From the NCBI GenBank assembly GCA_045657945.1, contig JAZOUB010000004.1, positions 1-44,792 of the forward strand: a DNA stretch of 44,792 nt, in the 5' to 3' direction. This stretch comes from HGM04593 sp045657945. Its GTDB lineage: Bacteria > Bacteroidota > Bacteroidia > Bacteroidales > Bacteroidaceae. Under the pieces are notes generated by a model. That model made no database searches. It was not told where the DNA came from and saw only the letters and a program-made list of their open reading frames with translations. Shown here piece after piece: positions 19,029 through 26,685 of this stretch; position 1 is the first letter of the stretch; every line of letters starts with the position of its first letter. A program made the translations under genes and the position numbers.

Positions 19029-19050
19029 CCTTCTCTTGGCAAAGAGAAGG
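19029..19050 (+). other. Strong hairpin in the leader just before rlmH
   Basis: CCTTCTCTT (19029-19037) and AAGAGAAGG (19042-19050) form a perfect 9-bp stem with loop GGCA, ending 32 nt before the rlmH ATG. The right arm contains AGAAGGAG, an SD-like sequence. The preceding ACCGCAAGCGGT (19014-19025) is another short hairpin. It may be an intergenic repeat or a leader element. Confidence 0.45.
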
Positions 19051-19082
19051 AGTATTTACTCGTTTATCATGAATTACATTAT

Positions 19083-19556
19083 ATGAAGATTACACTACTT
19101 GTTGTGGGACGCACTGTCGATAACAACATAATAGCAGGAATAAAGGATTACACGCAAAGGCTGAGCCACTTTGCGCAGTTCGACATCGATATTATCCCCG
19201 AGCTGAAGAATGCCAAGAAACTGAGCGAGGCGCAGCAGAAAGAGGCCGAGGGCGAGCTCATACTGAAGGCATTGCAGCCAGGCGACCGCGTTGTACTGCT
19301 CGACGAGGGTGGCAAGGAGTTCCGTTCCACCGAGTTCGCGGCGTGGATTGAACACAAGCAGAACATCTCGACAAAGAGATTGGTGTTCATTGTCGGAGGA
19401 CCTTATGGATTCGCGCCAAAAGTCTATGAAGCGGCACACGAGAAACTCTCGCTATCAAAGATGACATTCTCGCACCAGATGATTCGCCTGCTGTTCGTGG
19501 AGCAGCTCTACAGGGCATACACGATTATAAACCACCTGCCCTATCATCACAATTAA
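19083..19556 (+). CDS. rlmH: 23S rRNA (pseudouridine-1915 N3) methyltransferase RlmH (157 aa)
   Basis: SPOUT-class methyltransferase that modifies pseudouridine 1915 in helix 69 of 23S rRNA on assembled ribosomes. The start MKITLLVVGRT matches the family length of about 155-157 aa. The frame is open upstream, but that extension is not family-like. Visible landmarks: LLDEGGKEFRSTEFA, the SAM-binding knot FIVGGPYGF near 107-115, and the C-terminal MTFSHQMIRLLFVEQLYRAYTI ending LPYHHN. Divergent from nadC. Confidence 0.95.
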   Translation: MKITLLVVGRTVDNNIIAGIKDYTQRLSHFAQFDIDIIPELKNAKKLSEAQQKEAEGELILKALQPGDRVVLLDEGGKEFRSTEFAAWIEHKQNISTKRLVFIVGGPYGFAPKVYEAAHEKLSLSKMTFSHQMIRLLFVEQLYRAYTIINHLPYHHN

Positions 19557-19613
19557 AGGTGAAAAGCACGACGATTGCAATGCAAATGTCGTGCTTTCAA
19601 ACTTTTCACCTTT
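19555..19613. terminator. Nested hairpin terminator after rlmH
   Basis: Outer arms AAAGGTGAAAAG (19555-19566) and CTTTTCACCTTT (19602-19613) are perfect complements. An inner GCACGAC/GTCGTGC stem lies within, with right arm 19588-19594. The outer arm starts inside the rlmH TAA codon. It also lies just beyond the stop of the convergent lipoprotein gene, so it can serve both genes. Confidence 0.7.
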
Positions 19614-19619
19614 CCGCTT

Positions 19620-21068
19620 TCAGTTTTCCGTTTTCTCCTCTACATATTGAAAACAACCTGCATCCACGGCTCCGGCCGTGCGCGGAACACCGTCGATGTC
19701 GACGGGCAGACTTTCAATATACTCATCCGTCGCAAGGCCACGCGCAGTGGACTCGGCAGTGAGATGGAAATCATAGTCAAAGATATCGTGGTCAACCAGA
19801 CGGAAATGTTCCTTGCCGAATGGCTGGACATCAATGCTGTCGTACCTTATATTCAAGAAACAGCTATCGGCCGCATCTACGGTATTTATCAGCGAATTCT
19901 CGAAACGGTAGTTCACGGCATTGGGGATTGTATCGCCCCAAGCGGTGAGGTAGCCCATGAGTTCATCCCCCTTTGAGCCGGCAATGACACAGTTGGCAAA
20001 CAGAGCCCGGCGCAGCGGTGCCGGCGCGCCGTCGATGCTGTTATGCAACGCAAGTGCCACATCGCGCTGACGCCACACATAGAAGTTGGCAATTGTGCAA
20101 TGTACAAAGCTAACATCGCCACCGACAACCTTAACACAGTTACCCTGTGCATTGGCAAAGAGTGAGTTTGCAACCGTAGCGCGTGCCATGACAAGTTCAA
20201 GAGCATTGCCATGGAAATTCTGCACTTTTGATGATTCTATTGTTATACGATGTTGCGTGCTATCACCCTGCTCTACCTTGATTCCGTAGTTAGCGCTGTG
20301 TATATCGCAGTGCGCCAGTTCATTATCGTTGCTGGTTGACGTGAAGACGATGCCGTCCCACTGGCCGGGAATGTGGTCATATGGCAAGTAGGAGAACATG
20401 CGATCTGTGCGGTCGCCACGGAAGACAACAGGAGCTGCAACTGTCCCCTCGGCTTTGAGGCAGCCATTAACCTTCATAAACGCCTTGTCATGGAAATATA
20501 GCGTTGTTCCGGGTTCAAGATAAAGAGTTGCGCCCGGCAGGACTACAAGGCTGTCATACACGACGTAATGCCCGGCAACGAAGGTGGTGTCGGCATGGAT
20601 ATTGCATCCATGCAAGAAATCCACATCGCGTCCATAAGCAAGCAGCAACAGGCTTTGCTGTACCCCACTCTCAAGGGTGAAAAGCAAGGAGTCCTTGACC
20701 ATCAATGGTACATCTTCGCCATTACGGTCAATATTCACCGATGCCAGCACATAGATGCTGTCCTTGGCACGGATTTCAAGGTCGTGCATCATGGTGCCGT
20801 ACTGTCCATCGACAAGCACGCTGAACGGAGACTCGCCACCACCACAGAGCTGGACACTGCTTATGCGCAACGAATTCTCGTTGCGGTTACGCACCACGAA
20901 CTTTGCAGTTGGAGACATCACCTCGGTAAAGAGTGTGTCGAACGAGACTGTATCGCACGAGAACTCCAGACGCAATGAGGGGTTGGAAGAGAAATCGGCA
21001 TCCTCGTTACAGGAAACGAGGAATACCGATAATATACTTATATATAAAAGTGCTAATTTCTTTATCAT
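19620..21068 (-). CDS. Right-handed beta-helix lipoprotein (482 aa)
   Basis: Lipoprotein signal with lipobox LVSC (C20), followed by NED. Residues about 25-150 resemble an Ig-like "choice-of-anchor" region. From about 165 onward the pattern is that of a right-handed parallel beta-helix: VLPGATLYLEPGTTLYF, CDIHSANYGIKV, SSKVQNFHGNALEL, HCTIANF. The C-terminus DIDGVPRTAGAVDAGCFQY is typical of such surface proteins. Function unknown; these folds often bind or cleave polysaccharides, but no catalytic site was seen. It lies 49 nt downstream of pepD on the same strand and is probably co-transcribed. Confidence 0.8.
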   Translation of the reverse strand: MIKKLALLYISILSVFLVSCNEDADFSSNPSLRLEFSCDTVSFDTLFTEVMSPTAKFVVRNRNENSLRISSVQLCGGGESPFSVLVDGQYGTMMHDLEIRAKDSIYVLASVNIDRNGEDVPLMVKDSLLFTLESGVQQSLLLLAYGRDVDFLHGCNIHADTTFVAGHYVVYDSLVVLPGATLYLEPGTTLYFHDKAFMKVNGCLKAEGTVAAPVVFRGDRTDRMFSYLPYDHIPGQWDGIVFTSTSNDNELAHCDIHSANYGIKVEQGDSTQHRITIESSKVQNFHGNALELVMARATVANSLFANAQGNCVKVVGGDVSFVHCTIANFYVWRQRDVALALHNSIDGAPAPLRRALFANCVIAGSKGDELMGYLTAWGDTIPNAVNYRFENSLINTVDAADSCFLNIRYDSIDVQPFGKEHFRLVDHDIFDYDFHLTAESTARGLATDEYIESLPVDIDGVPRTAGAVDAGCFQYVEEKTEN

Positions 21069-21117
21069 CGCTTTTTATTATGTAGTGAATTAACGATGAA
21101 AAGCTTTTTTTATTGCA

Positions 21118-22575
21118 TTACTTCATTGGAGCATTCTCGAGCAACAGCAAGAGGTGACGCCACCAACGCTCGGTTGAAGCGATGTGCAGACGCTCATCGG
21201 GCGAGTGTACGCCACGCATTGTGGGACCGAACGAGATCATGTCGAGATGTGGAGCCTTCTCAAGGAAAAGACCGCACTCAAGGCCGGCATGGATTGCCTT
21301 TATCTTGGCATCGGCATCAAAGAGCTGTTTGTAGGTATCGCAAGCCACATTCAGTATCTCTGATTTCATATTGGGTTTCCAGCCAGGATACTGTCCCTTT
21401 GTGACAACCTTTGCGCCTGCAAGTTCAAATGCCGCACGCACCGAATATGAGACAAAGTCACGGGCCGACTCAATTGAACTGCGTTGGCTGGTGGTGATTG
21501 TGATTACATTGTCTGCTGTACGCTTGATTGACGCGAGATTGCTCGATGTCTCTACCAAACCCGGAACATCCTGGCTCATTGCAAACACACCGTTGAACAC
21601 AGCACACACGCAACACAGGAGCTTGCCGGCAACAGCGGGCTCAATGGCACACTCAACAGGGTCGGTGCTCTGCAGGGTGAAGCGCATTGCAGGCTCGGTC
21701 ACACTATACTCGTCCTGTGCCTCGGCTGCAAAGAGGTTGAAATCGACACGCACATTCTCCTTGTCGGCAGCAGGGATGGCAAAGACTGCCGATGCATCGC
21801 GTGGGATGGCATTATGGAGGCTACCGCCTGTTATGTCGCAGAGGTGGAATTCATATTTGTCGGCCACACGCGCAAGGAAACGGCAGAGCAGTTTGTTGGC
21901 ATTGGCGCGGTTCTTGTTTATATCATCGCCGGAGTGACCGCCTGTGAGTGCATTTATATCGACTTTCATAAAGAAGAGGTCACTGCCAACGTTTGTCCAT
22001 TCATGCTCAAAAGCGGCATAGTTGCACACGCCACCGGCACAGCCAATGAACATCTCGCCCTCGTCCTCACTGTCAAGATTTACAAGGATGTCGCCCTGCA
22101 ACAGTTCGGGAGCAAGAGCCTCGGCACCGGTAAGACCGGTCTCCTCATCAATTGTAAAAAGGCAATTGATGGGACCATGCTGCAAGGTTTTGTCGGCAAG
22201 AATTGCCATTGCGGCAGCCACACCGATACCGTTGTCGGCACCAAGGGTTGTACCCTGCGCCTTGAGCCACTCGCCATCGACCCATGCCTTGATAGGATCC
22301 TTGGTGAAATCGTGCTCGACATCGGGACGCTTGTCGCATACCATATCCATGTGTCCCTGCAGGATTATTGTCTTCCTGTTCTCGAAACCGGGAGAAGCGG
22401 GTTTCTTTATCAATACATTGCCAACCTCGTCGGCAATGGTCTCATAACCGAGTTCCTTACCGAAGTTCTGCAGATAGGCCGAAATCTGCGCCTCGTTCTT
22501 TGAACCGCGCGGAATCTCATTTATCTTCATGAAGTACCCGAAAAGTGCCTCGGGCTGCAAATTCAGATTTTCCAT
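21118..22575 (-). CDS. pepD: Aminoacyl-histidine dipeptidase PepD (485 aa, M20)
   Basis: Cytosolic zinc dipeptidase hydrolysing Xaa-His dipeptides such as carnosine, and other dipeptides. Metal and catalytic landmarks: H75 and D77 in LQGHMDMVCDK, bridging D114 in LGADNGIG, E144/E145 in TIDEETGLTG, D168 in NLDSED, and H457 in GVHSPDERL. The length of 485 aa matches the family. Likely first gene of a two-gene unit with the beta-helix lipoprotein. No clear TAnnTTTG box was found immediately upstream. Confidence 0.95.
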   Translation of the reverse strand: MENLNLQPEALFGYFMKINEIPRGSKNEAQISAYLQNFGKELGYETIADEVGNVLIKKPASPGFENRKTIILQGHMDMVCDKRPDVEHDFTKDPIKAWVDGEWLKAQGTTLGADNGIGVAAAMAILADKTLQHGPINCLFTIDEETGLTGAEALAPELLQGDILVNLDSEDEGEMFIGCAGGVCNYAAFEHEWTNVGSDLFFMKVDINALTGGHSGDDINKNRANANKLLCRFLARVADKYEFHLCDITGGSLHNAIPRDASAVFAIPAADKENVRVDFNLFAAEAQDEYSVTEPAMRFTLQSTDPVECAIEPAVAGKLLCCVCAVFNGVFAMSQDVPGLVETSSNLASIKRTADNVITITTSQRSSIESARDFVSYSVRAAFELAGAKVVTKGQYPGWKPNMKSEILNVACDTYKQLFDADAKIKAIHAGLECGLFLEKAPHLDMISFGPTMRGVHSPDERLHIASTERWWRHLLLLLENAPMK

Positions 22576-22702
22576 ATCAAGTATCTGTTTAAATTGGTTA
22601 AACCGCTATTGAAATTTGTAAAATATTGTTAATTATTCGTTTTCACCGCCCGTTTTTACTTTTTTTTGGTATTTCACTCAGTAACGGGACAATAAAAAGC
22701 AC

Positions 22703-22710
22703 TATCTTTG
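22703..22710 (+). promoter_or_regulatory. -7 box for the small membrane protein - OmpH unit
   Basis: TATCTTTG is an exact TAnnTTTG match, 57 nt before the ATG at 22767. No TTG occurs 19-21 bp upstream. Confidence 0.6.
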
Positions 22711-22766
22711 CAACATCAATAGAGAAAATCCCCATTTTCATCTACAACACTACAAAGTTAATAGAA

Positions 22767-22982
22767 ATGTTCAGAACTTTACTATTTACATTGTTAATTA
22801 TTGCAATATGCGTTGCGTTGCTTGCCATCAAGGTTATTGTGAAGAAAAATGGCAGGTTCCCCAATACGCATGTGGGGGGTAACAGGGAGATGCGCAGGAG
22901 AGGTATAAAGTGCGTTCAGTCGCAGGACAGGGATGCGCGCAGGAAGAACCCGATGGCGGTAAATGAGAAAAGAGAAAAATAA
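22767..22982 (+). CDS. Small conserved membrane protein (71 aa)
   Basis: One N-terminal transmembrane helix (about 4-25, LLFTLLIIAICVALLAI), then a basic cytoplasmic tail with FPNTHVGGN, MRRRGIKCVQSQDRDARRKNP. I recognise the FPNTHV-GN-RGI-C-QSQDREA pattern as a small Bacteroidetes membrane protein of unknown function. The ATG at 22767 is preferred to an upstream in-frame ATG at 22626, because that one precedes the promoter and would add non-conserved sequence. It ends 11 nt before the OmpH-like gene, so the two form an operon. Confidence 0.7.
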   Translation: MFRTLLFTLLIIAICVALLAIKVIVKKNGRFPNTHVGGNREMRRRGIKCVQSQDRDARRKNPMAVNEKREK

Positions 22983-22993
22983 TTATTTATACT

Positions 22994-23656
22994 ATGAAAA
23001 CCACAAAAAGAATTACATTACTTGTTGCATTGGCTTTCATGCAATTGTTCTTTATACAATGCTCTTCATCAAATGGCGATGAAGCTGCAAAGGAGACAGC
23101 CTCATGCGACTGTTCAGTAAAGAAGGAGATGACGCAAGAGACTGGAATGGCCATGACAGACAATGCCGGCATTGCAGTTTCCACTACAACCCCTACATGC
23201 AATATAAGAATTGCTTACGTTGACTATGACTCACTGTTGGTGAAGTATAACTTTGCACAGGATATACAGAAGGAACTTATCCGCAAGGAGTTGAGCATAA
23301 ACAATACTATAGAGGAGGAGAGAAAGAGCCTTCAGGAGGAGGCTGCAGCTTTTGAACAGAAGGTGCAGAACAATGTCTTTGCTACTCAGGAACGCGCACA
23401 GGCCGAGTATGAGAAAATAATGAAGAAGGACCAGGATTTGTTGCAGCGTGGACAGGAGATGATTGCAGAACTTGAAGAGTACAGAAACACAAAGTTCACC
23501 GAGTTGACAAAGTGCATAAATGAGTACATCAAAGAGTACAACAGCGAAAAGAAGTATGACTTTATCCTCACCAAGATTGGCGGCAACATGCTTTATGCCA
23601 ACGAAGCCTTGAACATCACCGACGATATTGTCAAGGGCTTGAATGCAAAAAAATAA
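22994..23656 (+). CDS. OmpH/Skp-like lipoprotein (220 aa)
   Basis: Lipoprotein signal with lipobox FIQC (C23). Residues about 70-220 follow the OmpH/Skp plan: a short strand IAYVDYDSLLVKY, then a long charged coiled coil (EEERKSLQEEAAAFEQKVQ... ERAQAEYEKIMKKDQDLLQ), and a closing strand YDFILTKIGGNMLYANEALNITDDI. Skp-type proteins chaperone outer-membrane proteins in the periplasm; a lipid-anchored version is inferred here. Followed by a strong terminator. Confidence 0.85.
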   Translation: MKTTKRITLLVALAFMQLFFIQCSSSNGDEAAKETASCDCSVKKEMTQETGMAMTDNAGIAVSTTTPTCNIRIAYVDYDSLLVKYNFAQDIQKELIRKELSINNTIEEERKSLQEEAAAFEQKVQNNVFATQERAQAEYEKIMKKDQDLLQRGQEMIAELEEYRNTKFTELTKCINEYIKEYNSEKKYDFILTKIGGNMLYANEALNITDDIVKGLNAKK

Positions 23657-23678
23657 CACAGTTACACAAGTATCGAGA

Positions 23679-23718
23679 CATACGAAAAAACCGAGCCGTG
23701 GCTCGGTTTTTTCGTATG
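23679..23718. terminator. Very strong bidirectional terminator (ompH-like / aspA)
   Basis: Arms 23679-23697 and 23700-23718 are perfect complements (19 bp), containing AAAAAA, CCGAGCC and their mates. The stem carries T-runs in both directions, so it can end both convergent genes. Confidence 0.9.
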
Positions 23719-23732
23719 ATTTCTTTACTATA

Positions 23733-25151
23733 TCAATATTTCTTGTGTGGCATCTTGTGAGGTGCAATCATGTTCTCGGGACGCAACAACTCATCGAGTT
23801 CGGCTTTTGACAACATACCCTCCTCAAGCACGAGGTCATAGACGCTGCGGTTCTCCTTGAGAGCACGTTTGGCAATTTTCGCACAGTTCTCGTATCCAAG
23901 CACAGGGTTAAGTGCTGTCACAATACCGATGCTACCCATAACAAGTTCTTTGCAGTGTCCCTCGTTGGCAGTGATACCATCGACACAAAGGACACGCAGG
24001 CGTGTCATACCGCGCAAAAGCATGCGTATCGAAGATATAATAGAGTGTACAATCACAGGCTCCATGACATTGAGCTGCAACTGTCCGGCCTCGGCTGCAA
24101 AAGTTACGGTCAAGTCATTACCGATGACACGGAAGCATATCTGGTTAACCACCTCGGGAATAACCGGGTTCACCTTACCAGGCATGATACTTGAACCAGG
24201 TTGCATTGGAGGCAGATTGATCTCATTGAGACCACAGCGTGGACCGCTTGAGAGCAGGCGAAGGTCGTTGCAGATTTTTGACAACTTCACAGCAAGACGC
24301 TTCAACGCCGATGAGTACATCACTGTTGAACCGGCATCGGGAGTAGCCTCGACAAGGTTACCGGCCAGCACAAACGGTTTGCCAGAGATTGCGCGCAACG
24401 CATCGACACAAGCCTGGGCATAGCCGGGCTCGGTGTTGATACCTGTACCAATTGCCGTAGCACCCATGTTCACTTCAAGGAACAGACGCGCCATCTCGTT
24501 CAGGCGGCTAACCTCTTCCTCAAGCGTAGCGGCAAATGCTTCGAACTCCTGCCCCAATGTCATTGGCACGGCATCCTGCAACTGGGTGCGACCCATCTTT
24601 ATCACCTGACTGAATTCTTTGCCCTTGGCACGGAATGATTCAATAAGGCGCTTGAGTTCACGCACTAAATCCTCATTATGCAGTATGAAGCAGAGCTTGA
24701 ACGAGGTTGGATAGGCATCGTTTGTCGATTGCGAGAGGTTTACATGGTCATTGGGGTGGCAGTACTGATACTCACCTTTCTGGTGTCCCATAATCTCAAG
24801 CGCGCGGTTGGCAACGACCTCATTTATGTTCATATTGGTAGATGTTCCGGCACCACCCTGCATGAGATCGACCGGGAACTGATCTACCAGTGCACCCTCC
24901 ATAATCTCCTCACAAGCCTTCTTTATGGCTGCTCCAATCTCTTCGTCAAGTGTACCAAGCGACACATTCGCATGTGCAGCAGCCCACTTTACCATTGCAA
25001 GAGCCTTTACATAATAGGGATGGTCACTAATAGTAATTCCGGATATATCCTTGAAATTAACTATCGCGCGCAGTGTCTGCGCGCCATAATAAGCATTGGC
25101 AGGAACCTGTATCTCGCCTAATGAATCATGTTCAAGACGTGTTTTCATCAT
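23733..25151 (-). CDS. aspA: Aspartate ammonia-lyase (472 aa)
   Basis: Interconverts L-aspartate with fumarate and ammonia; in Bacteroidales this can feed the fumarate-reduction branch. Aspartase/fumarase landmarks: TSTNMNINEVVANRA near 103, NLSQSTNDAYPTS at 138-150, and the catalytic SS-loop GSSIMPGKVNP at 319-329 with base S321. The C-terminal lyase region ends PHKMPHKKY. Aspartase rather than fumarase is inferred from the overall wording of these motifs and the N-terminus RLEHDSLGEIQVP. Two adjacent ATGs (25151 and 25148) are possible starts. Confidence 0.93.
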   Translation of the reverse strand: MMKTRLEHDSLGEIQVPANAYYGAQTLRAIVNFKDISGITISDHPYYVKALAMVKWAAAHANVSLGTLDEEIGAAIKKACEEIMEGALVDQFPVDLMQGGAGTSTNMNINEVVANRALEIMGHQKGEYQYCHPNDHVNLSQSTNDAYPTSFKLCFILHNEDLVRELKRLIESFRAKGKEFSQVIKMGRTQLQDAVPMTLGQEFEAFAATLEEEVSRLNEMARLFLEVNMGATAIGTGINTEPGYAQACVDALRAISGKPFVLAGNLVEATPDAGSTVMYSSALKRLAVKLSKICNDLRLLSSGPRCGLNEINLPPMQPGSSIMPGKVNPVIPEVVNQICFRVIGNDLTVTFAAEAGQLQLNVMEPVIVHSIISSIRMLLRGMTRLRVLCVDGITANEGHCKELVMGSIGIVTALNPVLGYENCAKIAKRALKENRSVYDLVLEEGMLSKAELDELLRPENMIAPHKMPHKKY

Positions 25152-25225
25152 TACATTTTTTTAGTTTAAAACAATGAGAGCAAGGGATTGGTTTTGACAA
25201 ACGCCCTTTTTGCCCTACCGATATG

Positions 25226-25257
25226 CGAAGATATGAATTAAATATTGTAACAAACAA
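25226..25257 (-). promoter_or_regulatory. Promoter of aspA
   Basis: Minus-strand TATCTTCG (25226-25233) with TTG 21 bp upstream (25255-25257). It carries the same T-to-C change as the nadC -7 box. Confidence 0.5.
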
Positions 25258-25429
25258 TTTATACGGGTAATTTTTCCGGAGGTGGTTGAAAATTATTCAA
25301 CGATTGATTGAGAGCATGACATGGCTCACCAGCAAAAGTTGGGGGAGTTCTCGCTCTCGCTCGTCATTGTATTCACGGCAGTCTCTAACCTTAATCGTTC
25401 ACATGTGTTTTCTTTAAGTCATTCTCTCA

Positions 25430-25955
25430 TGTCCTTTTGGCACCCAAAAGGACCAAAAGGCCCGGCACACGGAAAGATGTGATTAAACGAGTGAAACACC
25501 AAGCTTGCTTGAGTGTTTTGCAACGAGCGATAACATCTTATTCAAAGTCCAGTCGGTTACAAGTTGACAATACCGCCTTTTCGCATCCCGTGCGTACGCA
25601 CGACTAACTGCTGGCGGTATTGTCGATTTGCAGAGCAAATTCAGGAGTTGCAAGCAACATCCTTCAGTCAAAGAGCCCTTGCCACTTGAACCTTTCTGTT
25701 GATTTTTGGGTGATGCGGATCTTCCTCAGTTAGTCACTCGCCAAGGCGAGCACCTAACTAACGGGCGAACATTCACTTCCTGCAAATTCTGCTGTACTCG
25801 CAGTGCGTGTAAACAAGTTTCCACCCGCTCGTTGGCAAGAATTATCCTCTCACTTAATCCAAAAATCAACTGGCTTCAAGTTGTGTCCTTTAACGGTGCC
25901 GGTTTTCTTTTACATTACCGTTTTACGCAGTAAAGTTCGCGAATTATGCGACTAT
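25430..25955 (-). ncRNA. Candidate large structured RNA (about 500 nt), no known class recognised
   Basis: No credible protein frame, but a dense set of perfect helices. In plus-strand coordinates: 25431-25440 with 25444-25453 (10 bp); 25474-25480 with 25533-25539; 25494-25504 with 25507-25518 (11 bp, one bulge); 25566-25577 with 25613-25624 (12 bp) enclosing the palindrome CGTGCGTACGCACG (25589-25602); ATTTGC-AGA-GCAAAT (25626-25640); 25699-25709 with 25859-25869 (11 bp, closing a domain of about 170 nt) stacked under ACTTGAA/TTCAAGT (25684-25690 with 25875-25881); and AGTTAG-n3-CTCGCC-AA-GGCGAG-n3-CTAACT (25728-25759). A minus-strand TACCTTTG lies just upstream of the right end. The RNase P core GAGGAAAGTCC and tmRNA features are absent. 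The 3' end is uncertain. Confidence 0.55.
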
Positions 25956-25961
25956 TCATTG

Positions 25962-25969
25962 CAAAGGTA
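25962..25969 (-). promoter_or_regulatory. -7 box for the candidate structured RNA
   Basis: Minus-strand TACCTTTG, an exact TAnnTTTG match and the same 8-mer as in both tRNA promoters of this window. No TTG is present at the usual -33 distance. Confidence 0.5.
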
Positions 25970-25975
25970 ATCTCC

Positions 25976-26209
25976 CGCCAAGGGCGGAAGGGCAGCGTTG
26001 GGAGGCACAGTGAGCAGCCGAGCAATGCTTGGAAGCAGGTGGCATGATGTTTGAGCGCAGCGAGTTCTTGCCGCCCCAAGCATTGCGACAAGCAGCGAGT
26101 GGCGAGGTGTGAACCGACTGAAAGATGTTGCAAGGCAACTCTTGAACAAAGGAAGCACCAAATGCCGTACACGACTGCCCCGTTTTTGGTACTTTTTTTA
26201 AAAAAGTAC
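25976..26209. repeat. Hairpin-rich intergenic element
   Basis: No gene seen. GCAATGCTTGG (26022-26032) and CCAAGCATTGC (26076-26086) are perfect 11-nt inverted repeats around a 43-nt loop. CCCGCC-aag-GGCGG lies at the left end and GTTGC-aag-GCAAC near 26127-26139. The right end is a 21-nt A/T palindrome bounded by GTAC (26189-26209) that can act as a terminator. It looks like a repeated intergenic element or a second RNA. The following 26210-26365 is A-rich with nothing recognised. Confidence 0.4.
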
Positions 26210-26365
26210 AGAAAGCAAGATTACAAAAAGAATATAAGATAACCGATTAAGCGTAAAAACTATCAAGAGAATAGAAAACCAATAATTATCCACACCTTTT
26301 TGCTGCTGAGCCCAAGACATGGGTAGCTTTTATAAGAAAGCCAAACAGTTTCTCCGAAAGTTGCA

Positions 26366-26397
26366 AAATAAAAAAAGGAGAACTTTCGTTCTCCTTT
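26366..26397 (-). terminator. Terminator of tRNA-fMet
   Basis: Minus-strand perfect 10-bp stem AAAGGAGAAC/GTTCTCCTTT (26388-26397 and 26374-26383) with loop GAAA, followed by a T-rich tract. It begins 4 nt after the tRNA. Confidence 0.85.
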
Positions 26398-26400
26398 GAG

Positions 26401-26472
26401 TAGCGGGGGAAGGGATCGAACCTCCGGCCTTTGGGTTATGAGCCCAACGAGCTACCACTGCTCCACCCCGCG
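26401..26472 (-). tRNA. Initiator tRNA-fMet (anticodon CAT)
   Basis: A 72-nt cloverleaf on the minus strand, CCA not encoded. Initiator hallmarks: position 1 C unpaired with T72, a GGG/CCC run in the anticodon stem, and loop CTCATAA. T-arm GGTTCGATCC. Single-gene unit with its own promoter and terminator. Confidence 0.95.
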
Positions 26473-26493
26473 GTGCTTTTCTTAATTCTGATG

Positions 26494-26524
26494 CAAAGGT
26501 ATAGCTTTTTTTCATATCTGCAAA
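26494..26524 (-). promoter_or_regulatory. Promoter of tRNA-fMet
   Basis: Minus-strand TACCTTTG (26494-26501) with TTTTG 19 bp upstream (TTG at 26521-26523). Strong match to the Bacteroidetes vegetative consensus. Confidence 0.75.
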
Positions 26525-26624
26525 ATTTTCGGGCAAAAAAATTGCAGGCTGTAATTGAATAATATGTCCAGAGATGTAAAAAAGCACTAAAAACATGTTA
26601 TTATGACAAATTTTATCATTGTTA

Positions 26625-26662
26625 TTTTGCACAAAATTGCACAATTGTGTAATTTTGCAAAA
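26625..26662 (+). promoter_or_regulatory. tetR promoter with overlapping long palindromic operator
   Basis: TTTTG (26625-26629), 20 bp, TAATTTTG (26650-26657) form a good promoter. The spacer holds the perfect palindrome CACAATTGTG (26640-26649). The symmetry extends outward (TTTTGCA...AAATTGCACAA against TTGTGTAATTTTGCAAAA, with a 2-nt offset), so the whole promoter is nearly palindromic. It is a likely autoregulatory TetR operator. Confidence 0.6.
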
Positions 26663-26685
26663 AAATATAGAAGTCGCATTAAATT

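Noticed and set aside
23679..23718. A 38-bp near-cruciform as a phage or plasmid attachment site
   Set aside because: It sits between convergent genes with T-runs on both strands, with no integrase or tRNA nearby; a bidirectional terminator is sufficient.
25430..25955. RNase P RNA or tmRNA identity for the structured region
   Set aside because: No GAGGAAAGTCC core or ACAGAA-CCGGCTTA partner, no tmRNA tag frame or tRNA-like ends. GAGGAAGATCC on the minus strand is too different and in the wrong position.
25483..26242. Several overlapping 60-85-codon frames on both strands between aspA and tRNA-fMet
   Set aside because: They are Cys/Arg-rich, mutually overlapping, lie across perfect inverted repeats and resemble no protein family. 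They are best explained by structured non-coding DNA.
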